This document shows positions 51,641 through 59,756 of a DNA stretch of 64,000 nt, in pieces. Both the position numbers and the translations under genes were made by a program. The notes under the pieces were generated by a model. It was given only the letters and a program-made list of their open reading frames with translations, had not been told where the DNA came from and ran no database searches. The DNA is from JBEBSD01 sp040394475. GTDB taxonomy: Bacteria; Bacteroidota; Bacteroidia; Cytophagales; Spirosomataceae. The stretch lies in NCBI GenBank assembly GCA_040394475.1, contig JBEBSD010000002.1:118350-182349 (forward strand), given 5' to 3'. Position 1 is the first letter of the stretch. The number at the start of each line of letters is the position of its first letter.

Positions 51641-52558
51641 TTAGCTGATTTCGAAGACAGCCAGTTTGACAAATTCGTTTACCCGGTCGGCAATTGCGGT
51701 ATCGGTCAGATCAAACAGCCGTTCAGCGCCGAATTTTTCGACACAAAATGAAGCCATAGCGGAGCCGTACACCAGCGCCCGTTTCATATTGGCAAACGAA
51801 CTGTCATCTGTTTTGGCCAGGTAGCCGATAAAGCCTCCGGCGAAGGTGTCACCCGCACCTGTCGGATCAAATACCTCTTCCAGGGGTAATGCGGGTGTGA
51901 AAAAGATTTTGTCTCCCTGAAACAACAGGGCGCCATGCTCTCCCTTTTTTATAATTAAGGTTCGGGGCCCCATCGACAGAATTTTTTTCGCGGCTTTCCG
52001 GAGCGAATATTCTTTTGAAAGTTCCCGCGCTTCTTCATCATTGATGGTCAGCACATCCACTTCTCCTATGACGGTCAGGAGATCGTCCCAGGCGGTTTCC
52101 ATCCAGAAGTTCATCGTATCCATCATCACCAGTTTGGGCCTTTTCCGCAACCGGTCCAGTACCATCTTCTGGATAGAAGGGGCCGTATTTCCCAGCATCA
52201 GGTAGTCGCAGGACTGGTAGGATTCCGGAATTTTAGGGTCGAAGTCTCCCATAACATTCAAATGAACTTCCACTGTGTCCCGGGAGTTCATATTCTGATG
52301 GTACTTTCCTGACCAGTAGAATGTTTTTTCTCCCTGCCGTATTTCCAGGCCGGTGGTGTCGACACCGTGTGACTCCAGAATTTCAATCATACTGGTCGGG
52401 AAATCATCTCCTACAACCGCTACCAGGTTATTGGATCGTGTAAAATAAGAGGCGGCCAGTGTAATATAGGTGGCGGCACCACCAATGATTTTATCCGTTT
52501 TGCCATACGGGGTTTCCAGTGCATCAAATGCAACTGACCCTACGGTTAACAAACTCAT
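51641..52558 (-). CDS. PfkB-family carbohydrate or nucleoside kinase
   Basis: 305 residues of the ribokinase fold. The N-terminal SVAFDALETPYGKTDKIIGGAA and the C-terminal signature FDPTGAGDTFAGGFIGYLA, with its catalytic Asp, identify it as an active kinase. The short N-terminal lid and NTAPSIQ segment resemble the Bacteroidetes group often annotated as sugar or adenosine kinases; the substrate is not clear. It stands alone and is divergent from cysS. Confidence 0.88.
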   Translation of the reverse strand: MSLLTVGSVAFDALETPYGKTDKIIGGAATYITLAASYFTRSNNLVAVVGDDFPTSMIEILESHGVDTTGLEIRQGEKTFYWSGKYHQNMNSRDTVEVHLNVMGDFDPKIPESYQSCDYLMLGNTAPSIQKMVLDRLRKRPKLVMMDTMNFWMETAWDDLLTVIGEVDVLTINDEEARELSKEYSLRKAAKKILSMGPRTLIIKKGEHGALLFQGDKIFFTPALPLEEVFDPTGAGDTFAGGFIGYLAKTDDSSFANMKRALVYGSAMASFCVEKFGAERLFDLTDTAIADRVNEFVKLAVFEIS

Positions 52559-52667
52559 ATTGATTGATTAATTGACGAAAAATAAGATTCATATATGCTT
52601 TCCAAAGGCGCTGCGAATATAACGAAATATAGACAGCGTGAAATAAAGATTCCTTACTTCCGGTTAT

Positions 52668-52702
52668 TTTGATGACAGGATAGGGGGGTTTTGCTATTTT
52701 TG
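52668..52702 (+). promoter_or_regulatory. Promoter of cysS
   Basis: TTTG (52668-52671), a 23-base spacer and TATTTTTG (52695-52702), both exact. The start near 52709 leaves a leader of about 80 bases with no obvious T-box or other riboswitch. Confidence 0.7.
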
Positions 52703-52787
52703 CACAAACAGTCGGAAAATGGTACATTCACCGGTTTTCTGCCAATACGGGAGCTTCCGGGCTGCCCTTTAATTCAAAACAGCATTC

Positions 52788-54290
52788 ATGAGCGGAGAGG
52801 ATTTCGAACCATTAGCACTTTATAATACGCTGACGCGCCAAAAGGAACTGTTCCAGCCTTATTCACCCCCTTATGTGGGCATGTATGTGTGCGGGCCTAC
52901 CGTTTATAATAATGTACACCTTGGAAATGTCAGGACGTTTCTGAATTTTGATATCCTTTTTCGCTATTTGACGCATACAGGCTATAAAGTACGGTATGTG
53001 CGGAATATCACCGATGTCGGCCACCTGGTGGGGGATGGCGACGAAGGAGAGGATAAAATAGGCCGGATGGCGAAACTGGAGAAGGTAGAGCCCATGGAAA
53101 TCGTACAGCGGTATACCAACGATTTCCATGAAGTGATGGCTTCTTTCAATATCCTGCCGCCCAGTATTGAACCCACGGCTACGGGCCACCTCATCGAACA
53201 AATTGAGGCGGTTCAGACGCTGATCGGCAAGGGGCTGGCGTATGAGTCCAAAGGGTCGGTCTATTTCGACATCGGGCGTTACAATGAGCTGGGGTATGAG
53301 TACGGAAAACTTTCGGGGCGGATCTTGGAGGATCTCCGGAACGAAACAAGGGAGCTGGACGGACAGGATGAAAAGCGGAATCCTCTGGATTTTGCGATTT
53401 GGAAGAAAGCGGCGCCGGAACATATTATGCAATGGAATTCTCCCTGGGGAAAAGGCTTCCCGGGCTGGCATCTCGAATGTACGTGTATGAGTACCAAGTA
53501 CCTCGGGGCTGCCTTTGATATCCACGGAGGCGGAATGGACCTTAAATTTCCGCATCATGAGTGTGAAATTGCACAGGGTAAGGGACTCAACGGAAAAGAG
53601 CCCGTACGGTACTGGATGCATTCCAATATGCTGACGGTGAATGGCCAGAAAATGTCCAAATCGCTGAATAATTCCTTCCTGCCCCGGGAACTGTTTACTG
53701 GTAACCACCCATTGCTGGAACAGGCCTTCAGCCCGATGACAGTGCGCTTTTTTATGCTGCAAAGCCATTACCGGAGTACCCTGGATTTCTCGAACGAAGC
53801 CTTACGGGCAGCACAGAAAGGGTACCGTAAACTGGCTTCGGGCGTCCGGATTATTGAAATGCTGGATTATGCAGAGGAGGTTGGAGTGATGATCGATCAG
53901 GAGAAAAAAGCCGATATCGAGCATTCGGTCCGCCGCTTCTACGAGGCCATGAATGATGATATCAATACGGCGGTAGCGATTGCGCAGCTGTTCAACCTGT
54001 TGAAGTATATTAATATGCTCTATACGGGGCAACTGAAATTTAGTCAGATCGGCAAGGAAACATTCGATTTGCTGGAACATAAATTTATTGTGTTTTTCCA
54101 CGAGGTACTCGGGTTGGTAGAGGAAAAAAGCAGTGGAGAATCGGTGCTGATGGGAATGCTTAATCTGTACAAGGAGTACAAAGCGGCCCGGGCGTACGAC
54201 AAAGTAGATGAAATACGTTCCTATTTCAAAAATCAGGGACTGGTCATCCGGGATATGAAACACCGCATTGATTGGGCTTACGATGACTAG
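52788..54290 (+). CDS. cysS: Cysteine-tRNA ligase
   Basis: 500 residues. The class I motifs are PTVYNNVHLGN (HIGH region) and KMSKSLNN; zinc ligands include the Cys of VCGPTVY, the Cys in WHLECTCMS and HHECEIA. The C-terminal anticodon domain ends MKHRIDWAYDD. It charges tRNA-Cys. The length is complete. It has its own promoter and is followed by a repeat-bearing gap. Confidence 0.96.
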   Translation: MSGEDFEPLALYNTLTRQKELFQPYSPPYVGMYVCGPTVYNNVHLGNVRTFLNFDILFRYLTHTGYKVRYVRNITDVGHLVGDGDEGEDKIGRMAKLEKVEPMEIVQRYTNDFHEVMASFNILPPSIEPTATGHLIEQIEAVQTLIGKGLAYESKGSVYFDIGRYNELGYEYGKLSGRILEDLRNETRELDGQDEKRNPLDFAIWKKAAPEHIMQWNSPWGKGFPGWHLECTCMSTKYLGAAFDIHGGGMDLKFPHHECEIAQGKGLNGKEPVRYWMHSNMLTVNGQKMSKSLNNSFLPRELFTGNHPLLEQAFSPMTVRFFMLQSHYRSTLDFSNEALRAAQKGYRKLASGVRIIEMLDYAEEVGVMIDQEKKADIEHSVRRFYEAMNDDINTAVAIAQLFNLLKYINMLYTGQLKFSQIGKETFDLLEHKFIVFFHEVLGLVEEKSSGESVLMGMLNLYKEYKAARAYDKVDEIRSYFKNQGLVIRDMKHRIDWAYDD

Positions 54291-54335
54291 CCGGAGTGCC
54301 TCCCCGGGCCGGTATGCCCGATAACCCCCGAATAA

Positions 54336-54460
54336 CTATGAGCAATCGGATGGCAGCTATCGGAAGTCGGATGGCACATAAGCCAGCGTGGCCTGTCGGC
54401 ACGCGGCTGGTCGATGAAAAAAAGCGGTCCGCCGCGCGGCTGATCGCTGATAACGTTTTA
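54336..54460. repeat. Dispersed ATCGG/GCTGATCGCTGATAAC repeat upstream of the DUF192 gene
   Basis: Short words such as GAGCAATCGGATGGCAGC, GGAAGTCGGATGGC and GCTGATCGCTGATAACG belong to the same family as the 84-bp repeat at 26.9 kb, in a more degenerate form. Confidence 0.6.
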
Positions 54461-54465
54461 GGTAC

Positions 54466-54954
54466 ATGAAAAAAAAGTGGTGGGTTCTGGCTTTTCTCCT
54501 GCTGGCAGTAGCCGCTTATTTCCTGATAGGGAAGTATTGGCTATCAAAAGAACCGTCCGCGGATCAGACGACCCTTGCGGGAGAGGGGGAAGTTACTTTT
54601 TTCCCCGAAAACCTCCCTCCCCAAACGATAACAGTGGAAGTGGCCGACAGCCCGGAAGAACAGATTCGGGGATTAATGTACCGCACATCGCTGCCGCACA
54701 GATCGGGCATGCTGTTTGTGTTCGAGCATGCCGGGCCACGTGGGTTCTGGATGAAAAATACACCTGTTTCACTGGATATCATTTATGTTGACGCCGGCTG
54801 GCGTATCGTATCCATTCAGCGCAATACAACTCCTTTTTCGGAAGAAACCCTTCCATCGGACGGGCCTGCCCGGTATGTGATCGAAGTAAACGGGGGATTT
54901 ACTGATTTGTATGGCATTCAGGCACGCGACAGTATTGCTTTTCAAACTTATTGA
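54466..54954 (+). CDS. DUF192 family protein, membrane-anchored or exported
   Basis: 162 residues with one N-terminal helix (KKWWVLAFLLLAVAAYFLIG), then DUF192 (about 50-160): EEQIRGLMYRTSLPHRSGML, FWMKNTPVSLDIIYVD and PARYVIEVNGGF, all typical. The family's function is unknown; it is widely conserved and often exported. It is followed by the M28 lipoprotein gene one base after the stop, in a probable two-gene operon. Confidence 0.9.
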   Translation: MKKKWWVLAFLLLAVAAYFLIGKYWLSKEPSADQTTLAGEGEVTFFPENLPPQTITVEVADSPEEQIRGLMYRTSLPHRSGMLFVFEHAGPRGFWMKNTPVSLDIIYVDAGWRIVSIQRNTTPFSEETLPSDGPARYVIEVNGGFTDLYGIQARDSIAFQTY

Positions 54955-54955
54955 C

Positions 54956-56026
54956 ATGCGTTTTTATTTAAAATCAGAAAGTATCGTAATGACAAAATGC
55001 GGAGAAGGCCGGTGGTTTTCCCTGAAACTGATGGCTCCGATAGGAGGGATGTGCTGCCTGCTGGTCGCACTTATGGCGGGGTGCGGCTCGGAACGCTCCG
55101 GAGAAAAAACACAGGAGACAGCGGCCCGGTCTGTTCAAAGCCCAGTTTTCAATGCGGATTCTGCCTATGCTTTTATCGCAAAGCAAGTGGATTTCGGGCC
55201 TCGTGTGCCGAATACCCGGGCCCACGTGCAATGTGGGGACTACTTGGTGGCCAAGCTGAGATCGTACGATTGGCAGGTGACGGAGCAGCCGTTTCAGGCT
55301 GTCACGTACGATGGGGTGCGGTTAAATGCACGCAACCTGATCGGCTCTTATAACCCGGCCGCAAAAAAGCGGATTTTGCTTGCCGCTCACTGGGATTCAC
55401 GTCCTTTTGCGGATGAGGACCCGGAGCACGCGGCGCAACCGGTACCGGCTGCCAATGACGGGGCCAGCGGCGTAGGGGTGTTGCTGGAACTGGCACGCGT
55501 AATCCGTGCGGATTCCGGGAAGTTGAATCTGGGAGTGGATATTATTTTTTTTGACGCGGAAGACTGGGGCAACAGCAAGGTGGCTACGGATGAATACGGA
55601 GGTTTTTGCCTGGGATCGCAATACTGGGCCGGGAACCGGCACGTTCAGAATTATGCTGCTTATTACGGTATCCTGCTGGATATGGTAGGAGCGAAAAATG
55701 CTACTTTCCCGAAAGAGGGCTTATCGATGACCTATGCCGGAGATGTGGTGAATAAGGTGTGGGATACAGCCGCGCGTCTTGGCTATAATAACTACTTTAT
55801 TAACAAGCTGGGTTCGAGTGTAGGAATCGACGACCATGTTCCGGTGAATAAAATTGCCCGTATTCCGATGATTGATATTATTCACCTGAATCCGGAATCA
55901 CACGGGTTTTTTGAACATTGGCACACAGTAAATGACACAATGGAGCATATCGATCCCAAGACGTTGAAGGCGGTAGGGCAAACGGTCCTGCAGGTGTTGT
56001 ACGAAGAAGGGATGCCGGTGCTTTAG
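54956..56026 (+). CDS. M28-family lipoprotein, glutaminyl cyclase-like
   Basis: 356 residues from the ATG at 54956; later ATGs at 54989 and 55031 are possible. A lipobox ALMAGC (about 36-41) makes it an envelope lipoprotein. The zinc-binding M28 fold has AAHWDSRPFADEDP, PAANDGASGVGVLLELA, FFDAEDWG and FEHWHTVNDTMEHI, the pattern of bacterial type II glutaminyl-peptide cyclotransferases. Such enzymes turn N-terminal Gln of exported proteins into pyroglutamate in Bacteroidetes. An aminopeptidase is the alternative. It directly follows the DUF192 gene. Confidence 0.83.
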   Translation: MRFYLKSESIVMTKCGEGRWFSLKLMAPIGGMCCLLVALMAGCGSERSGEKTQETAARSVQSPVFNADSAYAFIAKQVDFGPRVPNTRAHVQCGDYLVAKLRSYDWQVTEQPFQAVTYDGVRLNARNLIGSYNPAAKKRILLAAHWDSRPFADEDPEHAAQPVPAANDGASGVGVLLELARVIRADSGKLNLGVDIIFFDAEDWGNSKVATDEYGGFCLGSQYWAGNRHVQNYAAYYGILLDMVGAKNATFPKEGLSMTYAGDVVNKVWDTAARLGYNNYFINKLGSSVGIDDHVPVNKIARIPMIDIIHLNPESHGFFEHWHTVNDTMEHIDPKTLKAVGQTVLQVLYEEGMPVL

Positions 56027-56028
56027 GA

Positions 56029-56112
56029 GGTTTTAGGTGTTAGGTTTTAGGTGTTAGCGGTTCGGTGTTAGGTTGTCGGCTGTCAGCAGTCAGCTATCGG
56101 CTATCGGTTGGA
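56029..56112. repeat. TTTTAGGTGTTAG and TCAGCTATCGG repeats
   Basis: TTTTAGGTGTTAG occurs twice in tandem from about 56031, followed by GGTTGTCGGCTGTCAGCAG and CAGCTATCGGCTATCGG. The second part matches the dispersed family at 26.9 kb. Confidence 0.65.
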
Positions 56113-56181
56113 ATAGTTGCTGTTTTATCTGGTGTTTAATGTGCTGAATTTCCGGGGAAATAGGAAAAAATCTGGCTTTAT

Positions 56182-56613
56182 ATGGAGGTGAACAAACGAA
56201 ATGCCTGGCTTTATGGAATGCAATGCCGGTTCAAAGGCGGGGCGGCCCTCTTTCTTTGGCTGGCGGCGATGGCCTGCTCGGGGCCGCCTGATCGGCTGGA
56301 TACGCTTGACCTGAATCAATGGCGTCATGATAAAAGGGGGTGCGAAGGTATTCGTAAAAATCAGATGACAGACCTGGATGCTTTGAAACAAGCGCTGCTC
56401 GGGAAAACGGCGAATGAAATCGGGGTGCTTTTCGGAAAGCCGGACATCCATCAGATTGGTGGAAGGGGACTGAAGACCTATGTGTATTTCCTGGAACCGG
56501 GCCCTCAGTGTCAGGATATCAAAGGGAAGTCGGAAGCGCTTAAGGTCCTGTTCCGGTTTAGTGCGGTGGGGCTGCTTACCGAAGTCAATTATCAGGCAAC
56601 GATGCCTGAATAG
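56182..56613 (+). CDS. Small lipoprotein of unknown function
   Basis: 143 residues. A hydrophobic N-terminal segment ends in a lipobox-like LAAMAC near 27-32. The mature part (ALLGKTANEIGVLFGKPDIHQIGG, TYVYFLEPGPQC) resembles small SmpA/BamE-like or hypothetical lipoproteins in which a GKPD turn follows a helix, but a family name is not certain. Its 3' end overlaps the leftward pabB-like gene by 29 bases. Confidence 0.65.
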   Translation: MEVNKRNAWLYGMQCRFKGGAALFLWLAAMACSGPPDRLDTLDLNQWRHDKRGCEGIRKNQMTDLDALKQALLGKTANEIGVLFGKPDIHQIGGRGLKTYVYFLEPGPQCQDIKGKSEALKVLFRFSAVGLLTEVNYQATMPE

Positions 56614-57601
56614 GAAAGGGCAGGTATACTTTTTCAACCAGCTCCCGGTATTCAGAACGGGCATCGCTCTGAAAGGTAATACCGCCTCCGCTTTTAAACA
56701 CGAGCTGCTTCCCCGTGTTCTCAATATAGCGGATCATCACAGCGCTGGTGAAACGGCGGCCGTCAAAACAACCCATTACCCCTGTGTAATAGCCGCGCTC
56801 ATACCCTTCCGCTTTTTCGATGATCTGCAGCGTGCTGGGTTTGGGGGCGCCGGTTACCGAGCCTGCAGGCAGCAGCTGATACAGCAGGTCGCCGTAGGCG
56901 CCGTTGAAATGATCGGGTAGCAGGCCGGCAATTTCGGAACTCACCTGCAACAACCGGGAGCGGTAGGTCTCGATGGTTTCAAGGTAACGGTAGCGCTCCA
57001 CCCACACCTTACGGGCTACCCGGCTTAAATCGTTGCGTATTAAGTCTACGATCGTCGCATGTTCGGCCATTTCTTTAGGGTTGTCCAGCAGGAGTTGCGC
57101 AGCATTGGGAATACTCGCATCAAGGGTGCCCTTCATAGGGTAGGAGGAAATCCGGTTCCCTTCGACCGTGACAAAAAGTTCCGGAGAGAAGCACACAAAC
57201 TGATCCTTGAGCCAAAACCGGTAGGGGGCGTTGCTGCGTTCATAAATTTCTTCCAGGGTCAGATTGGTCTCTATGGGAGTCGGTTTGGAATAATTAACCA
57301 GAAATGAATCTCCTGCCCGGATGCTGCGAATGACCGTGGTAAATCCTTCCTCGTATGCTTCAAACGACAACGGGGATTTATGAAAATAGATTTCTTCGGG
57401 AAGTGGTTTCAGCGGGTTTTCGGAACTGAAATGGTTGAAATGAAAGCGTAATACCCGCCTGTCAAGTTCGTCCAGGCGCCAGACGCGCGGCTTTTTACCC
57501 TTATAATCGACAATGAAAACAAAGGGGGTTTGCGTCCGTCCGTACCGGTTCAGGAGTTGCCGGAATCTGGAAAAGGAGTCGTCGGGTGCCGTGTCAAACA
57601 T
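56585..57601 (-). CDS. pabB: Aminodeoxychorismate synthase component I-like (anthranilate synthase I family)
   Basis: 338 residues from the ATG at 57601; a TTG at 57664 would add 21 residues without homology-like features. The chorismate-binding domain is complete: KGTLDASIPNA, HATIVDLIRNDLSRVA, PAGSVTGAPKPSTLQIIEKA, YYTGVMG and SGGGITFQSDA. It makes 4-amino-4-deoxychorismate for folate. The protein is short because it lacks the N-terminal half of longer TrpE-like enzymes. A pabA/pabC partner is not in the window. It overlaps the lipoprotein gene tail to tail and is divergent from ypdA. Confidence 0.88.
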   Translation of the reverse strand: MFDTAPDDSFSRFRQLLNRYGRTQTPFVFIVDYKGKKPRVWRLDELDRRVLRFHFNHFSSENPLKPLPEEIYFHKSPLSFEAYEEGFTTVIRSIRAGDSFLVNYSKPTPIETNLTLEEIYERSNAPYRFWLKDQFVCFSPELFVTVEGNRISSYPMKGTLDASIPNAAQLLLDNPKEMAEHATIVDLIRNDLSRVARKVWVERYRYLETIETYRSRLLQVSSEIAGLLPDHFNGAYGDLLYQLLPAGSVTGAPKPSTLQIIEKAEGYERGYYTGVMGCFDGRRFTSAVMIRYIENTGKQLVFKSGGGITFQSDARSEYRELVEKVYLPFPIQASLPDN

Positions 57602-57677
57602 GGAGGTCCGGATAAAAAACAAGGGGTAAGCGTGCGGGCAAAGGAATAACGTCGGGTGTCTCAAACCAAAATAACCG

Positions 57678-57685
57678 TATTTTTG
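57678..57685 (+). promoter_or_regulatory. -7 element of the ypdA-like gene
   Basis: TATTTTTG is an exact consensus match, 24 bases before the ATG at 57709. Confidence 0.55.
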
Positions 57686-57708
57686 TTATCCGCTTAGTTA
57701 CCAATAAA

Positions 57709-58728
57709 ATGCATTCAGACCCCTTGATATACGACGTTATTATAGTAGGGGCAGGCCCCTGCGGGCTTGCCATGGGCGTAGAAGCCAGTAAAAACGGATT
57801 GAGCCATTTAATCCTGGAGAAAGGGAGCCTGACGGAATCGATTCGCAGGTACCCCCGAAACATGCGTTTTTTTTCCACGGTAGATAACATTGCTATTGGC
57901 GGCCTCCCCTTTACGATTGCGGATTTTAAGGCGAACCGGGAGGAAGCACTGCAATATTACCGCAAAGTGGCCGGTTATTACAACTTAAATTTCAAGCTTT
58001 TTACCACCGTGACAACCGTTTCCCGGGATGGGGAAGGACGCTTTGAGGTGGAAAGTGCCAACGGAGAGGTGTTTAAGGCCCGGAAAGTAGTGTTGGCAAC
58101 AGGCTATTTTGATATTCCCAACCGGCTGGGAATTCCGGGAGAAGACCTGCCGCACGTAGCCCATTATTACGAAGAAGCGTACCGGTATTCCTTTACGGAT
58201 GTGGTGTTGGTAGGCGGAGCCAACTCGGTAGTGGAGGCGGCATTGGAATTGTATCGGACCGATGCCCGGGTAACGATTGTTCACCGGGGGGACGACTTGC
58301 GGAAAACAGTGAAATACTGGCTGGTGCCGGATGTGAAAAACCGGATCAGGGAGGGGCGCATTCAGATCCGCTACAGTTCGGTAGTTAACCGGATTACACC
58401 GGAGAAAATCCTGATTACGAACCAGGTTACGGGGGAGCAGGAATGGCTTCCGGCGGCTTTCGTTTTTCTGCTGACCGGCTATACCCCGGACGAGCACTTA
58501 CTGGCAAGGTGCGGGGTGGCGATGGACCCTGAAACGAAGGTGCCCGTCAGGGATCCGGATACCTACGAAACGAATGTGCCGGGACTCTATTTGTGCGGTA
58601 CGGTGATGGCGGGTGTTTTTACAGAAAAAGTATTTATTGAAAATGGACGTGAACATGCTGCGGCCATTGCAGACCATATTGCCGGTCGGCCGGTACGGAA
58701 AGTAAACGAGTTGCTTGAGCGGCTGTAG
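57709..58728 (+). CDS. ypdA: YpdA-family bacillithiol-disulfide reductase
   Basis: 339 residues of a two-dinucleotide-fold flavoprotein: FAD motif IIVGAGPCGLAMGVEASK (about 10-27), NADPH motif VVLVGGANSVVEAALELY near 164 and the late GLYLCGTVMAG. Unlike TrxB it lacks the CXXC pair, as expected of YpdA/Bdr, which uses one cysteine (Cys in GPCG, residue 18) to reduce bacillithiol disulfide. The presence of bshB1 at 6.6 kb fits. It ends five bases before an operator-like repeat of the hsp20 gene. Confidence 0.88.
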   Translation: MHSDPLIYDVIIVGAGPCGLAMGVEASKNGLSHLILEKGSLTESIRRYPRNMRFFSTVDNIAIGGLPFTIADFKANREEALQYYRKVAGYYNLNFKLFTTVTTVSRDGEGRFEVESANGEVFKARKVVLATGYFDIPNRLGIPGEDLPHVAHYYEEAYRYSFTDVVLVGGANSVVEAALELYRTDARVTIVHRGDDLRKTVKYWLVPDVKNRIREGRIQIRYSSVVNRITPEKILITNQVTGEQEWLPAAFVFLLTGYTPDEHLLARCGVAMDPETKVPVRDPDTYETNVPGLYLCGTVMAGVFTEKVFIENGREHAAAIADHIAGRPVRKVNELLERL

Positions 58729-58732
58729 TTAG

Positions 58733-58787
58733 TGACAAAATGTCGCTATTTTGCTGGGAGCTCTATTAGGTTGTGACAATTTGTCTG
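58733..58787 (+). promoter_or_regulatory. Two operator-like inverted repeats upstream of hsp20
   Basis: TGACAAAATGTCG (58733-58745) and TGACAATTTGTCTG (58774-58787; GACAA-T-TTGTC is a perfect 11-base inverted repeat). Their centres are about 41 bases apart, four turns of DNA. They lie upstream of the -7 element at about 58823, so they look like sites for an activator or a repressor of the heat-shock gene. Confidence 0.5.
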
Positions 58788-58821
58788 TATTTTTCAGGAT
58801 TATTCGACTTGGTATAGCTAT

Positions 58822-58829
58822 TTTTGTTG
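58822..58829 (+). promoter_or_regulatory. -7 element of hsp20
   Basis: TATTTTTG matches the consensus, about 52 bases before the hsp20 ATG. Its position is read from the sequence GCTATTTTTGTTGAG. Confidence 0.5.
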
Positions 58830-58880
58830 AGAAAAGCAGTAGTTAAAACAACAGAATAATCATCAAAAAACGAAATAGTC

Positions 58881-59306
58881 ATGAGTGCAATCATCAGAAA
58901 CAACGGCTTTTATTACCCTGATTTGCTGGACAGCCTGTTTGGGAAAAATGTTTTAAACGGATCGGGTCTTAACGGCAATGTGCCGGCTGTGAACATCGTA
59001 GAGAAAAAGGAAGGTTTCCGCTTGGAAATCGCGGCTCCGGGACTTAAGAAAGAAGATTTTAATCTGAACCTGGAACGGAACCAGCTGACTGTTTCTTCTA
59101 AAAAAGTACAGTCTTCAGAAAGTACAGAGGAGAAATACAGTGTAAAAGAGTTTTCATTCAAATCGTTTCAAAGAACTTTTACACTACCGGAAAGTATTGA
59201 CGCCGGGAAAGTTTCTGCTTCGTATGAAAACGGCGTGCTCCAGATCCAGTTGCCCAAAAAGGAAGAAGCTTTGGGATTGGCGCCCCGGGAAATCGCCGTT
59301 AACTGA
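58881..59306 (+). CDS. Small heat shock protein, Hsp20 family
   Basis: 141 residues with a central alpha-crystallin domain (about 35-130): VNIVEKKEGFRLEIAAPGLK, LTVSSKK, and the ENGVLQIQLPKKEE block with the family A-x-x-x-N-G-V-L signature (SASYENGVLQ). It holds unfolding proteins in oligomers. The N- and C-terminal parts are of usual length. Twin inverted repeats and a consensus -7 element upstream suggest stress control; a hairpin with T-run follows. Confidence 0.95.
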   Translation: MSAIIRNNGFYYPDLLDSLFGKNVLNGSGLNGNVPAVNIVEKKEGFRLEIAAPGLKKEDFNLNLERNQLTVSSKKVQSSESTEEKYSVKEFSFKSFQRTFTLPESIDAGKVSASYENGVLQIQLPKKEEALGLAPREIAVN

Positions 59307-59328
59307 GTTAATTTTTGTTAAAAATACG

Positions 59329-59365
59329 ACGTACGGGAATAGTTTAGTATTTTCGTACGTTTTTC
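59329..59365 (+). terminator. Probable terminator after hsp20
   Basis: Perfect seven-base arms ACGTACG (59329-59335) and CGTACGT (59354-59360) with an 18-base loop, followed by T-run. It lies 22 bases after the stop. The large loop makes it a weak call. Confidence 0.45.
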
Positions 59366-59495
59366 TAACAAGACTTACTGCAACAACCTGATGCCATCAG
59401 GTGTGTGCAGAGACCGGATTTTACTTTTAAACCAACCTGGTGTAGAAATGTGGAATGAATCCTGAAATGCCTGAGGTACCGGGTATACTTGAACC

Positions 59496-59552
59496 GCCGC
59501 CCGACGGGGCGCCGTCCGACGGTTCGCCGCCCGACGGTCCGCCGTCCGGCCA
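59496..59552. repeat. 15-bp GC-rich tandem repeat
   Basis: Four units of GCC-Gcc/tcc-GACGG starting at 59496, 59511, 59526 and 59541. In the minus-strand frame they read as repeats of VGRR, but no gene is supported. Confidence 0.7.
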
Positions 59553-59756
59553 GCATGAAAATTTCAGGAGGCATTATACGGATCTATTTAAAAACAAAAA
59601 CATACAGATGAAACAGCCATGAGCAGTCAGAAATCAGCAATCCGAAACCGGATTGTACAAAAAGTGGTACGCCGCCCGCGGGGGATGAACCCTTCGACGG
59701 CCTCTGGGACAAAGTGCTGATAGCTGACTACTGAAAGCTGATAACCTTTTATTCAC

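Larger units (their letters stand above)
59307..59756. other. Repeat-rich gap between hsp20 and htrA
   Basis: About 450 bases without a supported gene. It holds the hsp20 terminator, a 15-bp repeat of four units (GCCGCCCGACGG at 59496, 59511, 59526, 59541) and a degenerate copy of the TCAGCAATC family (about 59615-59745, with GCTGATAGCTGACTACTGA). Confidence 0.6.

Noticed and set aside
52863..53768. 301-codon open frame antisense to cysS
   Set aside because: cysS is a certain gene over the same bases, and the antisense product is low-complexity and His/Arg/Pro-rich.
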